The notes under the pieces are model-generated. The model saw only the letters and a program-made list of their open reading frames with translations. It was not told where the DNA came from and ran no database searches. This document shows, one piece after another, positions 58,410 through 64,000 of a DNA stretch of 64,000 nucleotides. Within the stretch, counting starts at the first letter, position 1; each line of letters begins with the position of its first letter. The DNA is from Diplosphaera chodatii (Eukaryota > Chlorophyta > Trebouxiophyceae > Prasiolales > Stichococcaceae): the NCBI GenBank assembly GCA_032358165.1, contig JAALGY010000017.1:62001-126000 (forward strand), read 5' to 3'. Position numbers and translations under genes: made by a program.

Positions 58410-61400
58410 TTAGTAAAGGGGAAGCCGCACCACCTGCAGCTGACGACCATTTTTAGCCTGGAACGCCGCTCGCAGCAGCCGCACGTTCCTATCCGTCACG
58501 CGCCCGCCGTAATCCTGGAACTCCAGCCTGGCGAGGCTGCTGCACTCAGAGAGGTGCTTCACCAGCTGCGCGCCCTTCAGCGAGTCGTCCCACCTCCACA
58601 GCGACACCTCCCGCAGCCGCCGGCAGGTGCTGAATGCCGCCAGCCCGGCCCCGGTGAAGTCCCGCGGCCCATCGCACAGGAAGCCGCTGCGGCGGAGCTG
58701 CAGCACCCTCAGGTCCGGCAGCGCCGCCGCCGCCGCCGCGAGCTCCTCGTCCAGCAGCGGCCCGTGGCAGTCGAGGGACAACACCTGCAGGCCCGTGTTG
58801 CGCGCCGCGGCCGCATCGCCACAGCGGCCGCCGCCGCCGCCCGAGCCGCAGCCCAGCAGCTGCAGCTGCAGCCGCCAGGACGCGTCGTCGCTGCGGTTGC
58901 CCCGCCCACGCGGCCACTGGCGGGGCGGGCATGCAGAGCGCCGGCGGTCGACGGACAGGTGCAGGCTGGTGAGGCGCGTCAGCCGGCCGATGGCGGCCTC
59001 GGCGCCGCACCCTACAAAAGCAGCCGCATTCACGGCTTGCAGGCTCACAACTCTTTCATCGCTCCCTCGCAAGCTGGTCAACGCCTTGCCCACTGCCGCT
59101 GGTGCACGGTGTCATGCTGGTCTTCAACAATCCTGGCCGACGAACGGATAGCTTACACCAGCAGCTATACAGTGCGGCTGCTGTGTCGTGCATCGCCATG
59201 TACAGGCGCGGCCTTGTACGAAGACGCACAACGAAGACACAGTGCTTCACGTGCTTGGGGAAAAGACCGAAGCCATCCTCGAGGCAAATGAGGAGTCCGC
59301 ACCAGCATGGGGTGCACCAGGCACTGCAGCGCCGTCGCACAGCCGCAGCTCCCGCAGCGGCACACGGGCCGCCGCCAGCGCCGCCAGCCAGCCGCCGGTG
59401 TCCTCACGGTCAACATCTGGGCTGCCTGCACAAGCAACAGACCGCGTCCCCGTCACAACAGTACGCAAGCTTGCACCCGGAGCGCCTGACAGGTGACACA
59501 GCAGCGTCGTGACAGCGTGTCACGACAGCAGGCAAGCTTGCACATTGCATGTCCTACGACATATCAGCGCGACTGTTGACGGTGTGGGGCATAAGCACGG
59601 ACTGCAAAGGCACCCTGGGTGGTGCAACGACACACAGCGGAGGCTGAGATGCCCAGGGGCTGGTCGCAATGCAGTACGTGCAGGTTCAAGCCTCACCATG
59701 TACGCGAGTCGCAACTTCCAGGCTGGTCAGCCTGCCCAGCCTCGACAGCTGCTTCAGGTTGTCATCCGAAAACGAGGATGGACACGCCAGGCGCAGCTCC
59801 CGCAGGCGCGTCAGCTTTGCGATCGCCTTGGTGGCCTCGTCCCCCACCTCTTTGTTGGCGTATGTAAGGCTCGTCAGCCCGGTGAGCGCCGCCAAGTGCT
59901 TTGCGTCCCGGCGTGACATCTTGGTGTGCCACGGTCCCCCACGGGCCTTCTCGTCACCCTGCATGGGAAAGCCAAGCGGTCAGCGGCAGCGGGGAGTGCC
60001 ATGTACTGTCCCTGACCTGCCATGACGCCGGCACTTTGACCCCAGCATTTGCCTGCAGGTTTCTCACATGCAGACTGTACAGCCCCGTCAGCCCCCAGCA
60101 GGGGCTCAACATGCGTTGCACGATGGAATGGGCCTTGTAACCCAGGATGGAGCGACAAGACTGGCAGCGGTCATGACCAGTGGTCAACAGCCGGGAGGCA
60201 CCTGGTTTCTGCTGCATCTTGGCTTGAATGCAAGCCACCAGGTGGGTCTAGAAGAAGGACACCTGTTCTGGCTGGCAATGCCTTTAAATGCCAATTTCGG
60301 GATTTCCTGCAACCGTCGCACCAGATCCTTCTCGTTGCTGGTGTCCAGCGTGCTGAGAGTCCCGGCCGCGGGCCGCAGCGCCGCCAGCAGCTCGTAGCCG
60401 CCCTGGTCCCCCTGCAGCGAAACGTCCTCCACCACTGCCGCCGCCTGCAGCACCTCCTCCAGAGCCCCACGACACCTGCGAATCCACGCACCAAAAAATG
60501 CCCAACATCACACCAAGCGCCGCTGCGCCAGGTTGAAGTAGCCCTGCATGCACCAGTCGGCAATGCAGCCTGCAGAAGTCGCCTGCATCACCACTGCCAC
60601 CTTCGTGGCTAACTGTGTGACCCACCAAACCAGGTGCAGCACGCGCAGGCGCCCCGCGACCACCGCCAGGCTGGCCGCAGCGTCAGCGGGCACCTCGCAC
60701 TTGTGGAGCCGTAGGTCCCGCAGGGTGTCATACGGCGGCAGGGCTGCCTCCAGCACACCATTCTGGTTGGACCTGCACATGGCATGACGCTTTATCATTC
60801 CTTAGCCTGCTGCTGCAGACCGCCTCAGCGAAAGTGCACATGGCACCACACAGCATGCCATGCCATGGTAGCCACATGCCTTTCATCGGGGCCTCCAGCA
60901 CGCTTGGCGGTGTGTTCCTTGAGGCCCTGGCACCTCGCCCAACCAGCTTTTGCGCACTGCGGTGCATGTGCATCAGCAGGGGCCCACCTGCAGCGCACAG
61001 GCGGCAGCAGGCGGCCCATCCGCAGCGCCGCCAGCTGGCCGATGCCCGCCAGCGGCGCCTGGCCGTCCTCCTCATGAAGCACGAACCAGTCCAGCCTGTC
61101 GCGGAACGACACCTGCGCGCTGGCTGCAGCCCTCAGCCCTGCTGTGCAACGCTGCCTTAGTGATTGCCATGCAACTGCATGACAAGCGGCAGCCGAACGC
61201 ATGTGTTTGGCCACCCTGAGCAGACTGCTGGGGGATGAGCTGCATTTGCAGGCAGAGTTCATTACTGGCAAACAAAGCTACATCACCTGGGCCTGCCTTG
61301 ACAATGAGGCGCCCAGTCAGAGATGACGCTGCCCAGCTGCTTGCCATCAGCAGCTGCCATGCCAACCACACTGAAATGCGCCGATCCAGCTCCGCACCAT

Positions 61401-62930
61401 GACGTTGTCGCTGAGCTGCAGCTCCTGCAGGCGGCGGTCGCCGCGGTTCATCGTCAGAGACAGCCGCGTCAGCCTCGTCAGCGTGTGCAGCGTCGTCAGC
61501 TCCCTCTGCGGCTTGGGCGGCCCATCAGGCAGAACAGTGCCTGCCTGCACAGCACGCCAGCAATGACTTGTGGAGGTTGTGTCTGGGCACTCCTCAGCGC
61601 CTGCTCAAAGCTCCAAAGGGCTCCTGCAGTCAGCGTGCCCCTCGGGTCTTGCTGTGCGCTTGCCAGCAGGGCACAGGTCCCCATCAACCGTGTCCAGCTG
61701 TGCTCAAGGTGCGAAGCTGCCTGCAGGGTCAGGCAGCTGGCAGGGCAGCGCTCACTGGGGCGTTCAGCAGCAACGGAACACGCGGGGGCTGCAGCGCCAG
61801 CGACCGCAGGCACGGTAGCCGCGGCGCCAGCGCAGCGACCCCCATTGCGTACCCCAGGTCCAGGTGCGTCAGGTGCGACAGGGTCGAGAAGCGCTGCACA
61901 TCTGCGTCGGCAGTGGCACCGTTGACACACGCTTGGGCAGCGTCACGCCGAGCAAGGACAGCGTTCAAGATCAAGCGGCGGGCCTGGTCGCCGCCATGTT
62001 CGTGCCCACCTGCGGCTGACAGCCCCAGGAAGCCACCCTCTGCGAGCACCAGCGACCGCAGCGCCGTCATTTGCGGCAGCACGGCAGCAAGTGTGCCATG
62101 ATGGCTCTTTTGTGTGCGGCGCAGCGCCAGGTGCGTCAGGCCGCTGAGTTGCGTCCAGTCCTCCAGCTGCAGATCGTCAACCATCCTGCAGCCATGCACG
62201 ACAGCTACAGAAGAGTCATTGTCTGTGTCAGCTGCCTTTTGCATGTTTTGTAGCCACATGTGGTGGCCAAGGGCTGCCAAGGTTTGCTTTGCATGCAGTG
62301 GTGAGGCGCAAGCCAGGAGAAGGATGTCAAAAATGACATGCTGGCGCTGTGCGGACGCAAGGGCTGATGAACCTTTCCTGACGCCATACACGTCTGAATA
62401 ATCACGCATCTCAACCATGCACTGCTGCAGTCGTGGACAAGGGCTCACGGCATGTCAAGGCTGCGCATGTGTTGCAGAGCCATGAGCGCCTTCAGTGTCG
62501 GACCAGGGGCTTCCGGATACAGCTGCTGCAGCTTGACGGTATGTAACCCTGCTTCGTTGCACACAACAGGGACCGTGGCCTGAACCTCACACCTCGATGT
62601 CTCATGCAGACATGCAACATGCAGTTGAATAGTGCAATGCATGCCAGTCTACAGTTGCATCGCAGGAGCCTCGATACGCATCGGCTCACCCGTGCAGCGG
62701 CTGATGACGCTTGCCAGCTCTTCGACGTCTGTATGACGGTGGATTGTGGCATGCGTCACGATGACGTCCACGGCACTGCGCAGCGAGCCGCACACGCTGC
62801 GCAGAGCTGCGACATCGTTTTGCCTCTGATCACGCTGCCAGGCGTCTTCCTGGAGGTGCCGCACGATGCGGCTGAGCACATCTGTTGGAAGATTGGTGAT
62901 CGCCATGCGCGGCGCTGCCCGCCGTGGCAT
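58410..62930 (-). CDS. F-box/LRR protein, array copy J (intact)
   Basis: Exons: 62930-62690, 62548-62449, 62185-62010, 61901-61756, 61544-61398, 61112-60988, 60772-60626, 60475-60322, 59958-59697, 59425-59318, 59011-58410. All in phase, giving 735 residues, the longest copy. F-box MAITNLPTDVLSRIVRHL with the insertion DAWQRDQRQN before DVAALRSVCGSLRSAVDV. LRRs include LTHLALRRTQKSHHGTLAA, LTRLSLTMNRGDRRLQELQ, LTSLTYANKEVGDEATKAI and LPDLRVLQL. Exon 4 uses a GT donor (CCA|GTGAGC). Exon 9 is about 50 nt longer than in other copies (GDEKARGGPWHTKMSRRDAK). A Gly-rich run follows LQLQLLGCGSG in the last exon. Confidence 0.87.
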
Positions 62931-63586
62931 GGTGGCCTGTTGCAGTGGTCTGCTGCCGCTGTGCTAAGCGAGTGCTGGCGGTCTCACGCAATTGCGATGG
63001 TGGAAAGGAGTGGTGTCATGTGCAGGGTTGTTCAGATGTATGTTTTGTGAGCACATTGTGAGCACGTGCAGTGGCTACCGTACTGGTGCTATGTTTGGTA
63101 CAACCTGTACTGATGTTTCTGCAGGTCTTCAGCTTGCAGATCTGAATTGCAGGCACATCATGCTTGGTACTGTGGTCGATTCCAAAGCACAGCTGTTACA
63201 TTGCACATGTGCACGTGTGTTCAGGCCACTGGGTGCGGTCACCACACAGTGCTGGCAGTGCTACTCAGCTATGAGACACTTGACTATTTGTGCAGCACCA
63301 AAACTTCGAGAAGCATATGGCTGCCCCTGCTTGCCGCGGTCAGTCATGTACCACTTGACGTTTGCACAGCCATCGGCAGACTGAAATAGCCAGCTTGCGC
63401 AGCGGCTGGGTAGCAAGCACCACCATCATATGACCGGCTCCCAGCTAGCCCTACCGTACACGACAAATGCCACTGCTGCGCACCAGCTGCAACATAACGT
63501 GCTCTTACAGCTGCACTTGCTTGCGTCGCTGCAAGCTGACAGCATTTGTTCCTGCTGCTGCCGGCATCATTCACCTTGGCACACGT
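62931..63586. other. Copy J upstream / copy K downstream spacer
   Basis: About 650 bp with lower GC content than the genes. I see no F-box exon, no CCCTGGACCGAA motif and no other gene. Confidence 0.4.
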
Positions 63587-64000
63587 TCAGTTGGCCGACC
63601 ATGCAACCGTCAAGCGCCGGCCATGCGCTGCGCAGAATGCTGACTGCAGGTCGACTTCTGCTTTGCTGCTGCTGACCAAGCGGCATGCCGTGACCTGCAC
63701 ACGAACCAGGCTGGCAGTCTTTGGCAGCTGCCTGGCCAGCTCCAGTGCAGCCAGATCGTAAGCATTTCGCAGCGAGAGCTCGCGCAGCCGCCGGCAGGCG
63801 CTGAACGCCGCCAGCCCGGTGCCACGCATGCCAAACATGATATCTCCGGGGCTGGATCCGCCAGCCACTTCCAGCCGCCGCAGATCCGGCAGCGCCCCAG
63901 CCGCAGCCGCCAGCTCAACGTCAGTCAGCTGCCCAAAGCACTCCAGCGAGATGTCCTGCAGGCCCATGTTGCGCCCAGCGGCCAAGCTGCCGCTGCCGCC
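63587..64000 (-). CDS. F-box/LRR protein, array copy K (3' end only, cut by window edge)
   Basis: The start of the next array member: the 3' part of its last exon, open from the window edge to the stop at 63587. It reads GRNMGLQDISLECFGQLTD, ALPDLRRLEVAGG, GTGLAAFSACRRLRELSLRN and LQSAFCAAHGRRLTV, matching the last exon of copies A-J block for block. The array therefore continues to the right of this window. Confidence 0.85.
   Translation of the reverse strand, partial: GGSGSLAAGRNMGLQDISLECFGQLTDVELAAAAGALPDLRRLEVAGGSSPGDIMFGMRGTGLAAFSACRRLRELSLRNAYDLAALELARQLPKTASLVRVQVTACRLVSSSKAEVDLQSAFCAAHGRRLTVAWSAN

Noticed and set aside
13472..63985. Many plus-strand ORFs rich in Gln, Arg, Ala and Pro across the array
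   Set aside because: They are reverse-strand shadows of GC-rich LRR exons (QPPQVRQ-type text mirrors LPDLRRLE). They repeat only because the true exons repeat.
13472..64000. The array as NLR-type plant disease-resistance genes
   Set aside because: No NB-ARC P-loop, TIR, coiled-coil or kinase domain is visible; the N-terminal domain is an F-box.
13472..64000. A transposable-element family as the cause of the 4.5-kb periodicity
   Set aside because: No terminal repeats, target-site duplications, transposase or reverse transcriptase were seen. The repeat unit is a spliced gene with its own promoter.

Overview
This window is nuclear DNA from a eukaryote, most likely a chlorophyte green alga. The evidence is GC-rich coding sequence, many short introns (about 100-350 bases) with TGCAG-type acceptors, chloroplast and mitochondrial proteins of plant type, and a recognisable OHP2 (LHC-like one-helix protein). 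I cannot name the species. No rRNA, tRNA, CRISPR, insertion sequence or prokaryotic operon was seen.

Layout. Bases 1-13,000 hold single-copy housekeeping genes: the 3' part of a FAD-dependent amine-oxidase/phytoene-desaturase-like oxidoreductase (+, 1-2758); succinate dehydrogenase iron-sulfur subunit (-, 3205-5400), head to head with a small complex-I-type mitochondrial membrane protein (+, 5771-6340); a small hypothetical membrane protein (-, 7216-7868); the mRNA export WD40 protein RAE1 (-, 8445-10808); and OHP2 (+, 11961-12913, transit-peptide exon not located).

Bases 13,472-64,000 are one tandem array of F-box/leucine-rich-repeat genes, all on the minus strand. I call them copies A to J, plus a truncated copy K at the right edge. 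Every complete copy fits the same 11-exon model with identical intron phases: exon 1 is the F-box, exons 2-11 are leucine-rich repeats, and exon 2 is exactly 100 nt in all ten. I checked each exon by splice signals and frame. A, D, E, H and J are intact (688-735 aa). B has a 1-nt frameshift in the F-box. C and F have frameshifts in the last exon. G has two frameshifts. I has lost the GT of one donor. A decayed second copy of OHP2 sits between C and D (28584-29550), so OHP2 was carried along when the array duplicated.

By family knowledge, F-box/LRR proteins are substrate receptors of SCF ubiquitin ligases. The array looks like a birth-and-death receptor cluster: copies are mosaics of one another, one segment of exon 6 is hypervariable between conserved flanks, and a shared upstream motif marks one promoter subfamily (B, D, G). 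The target of these receptors cannot be read from the sequence.
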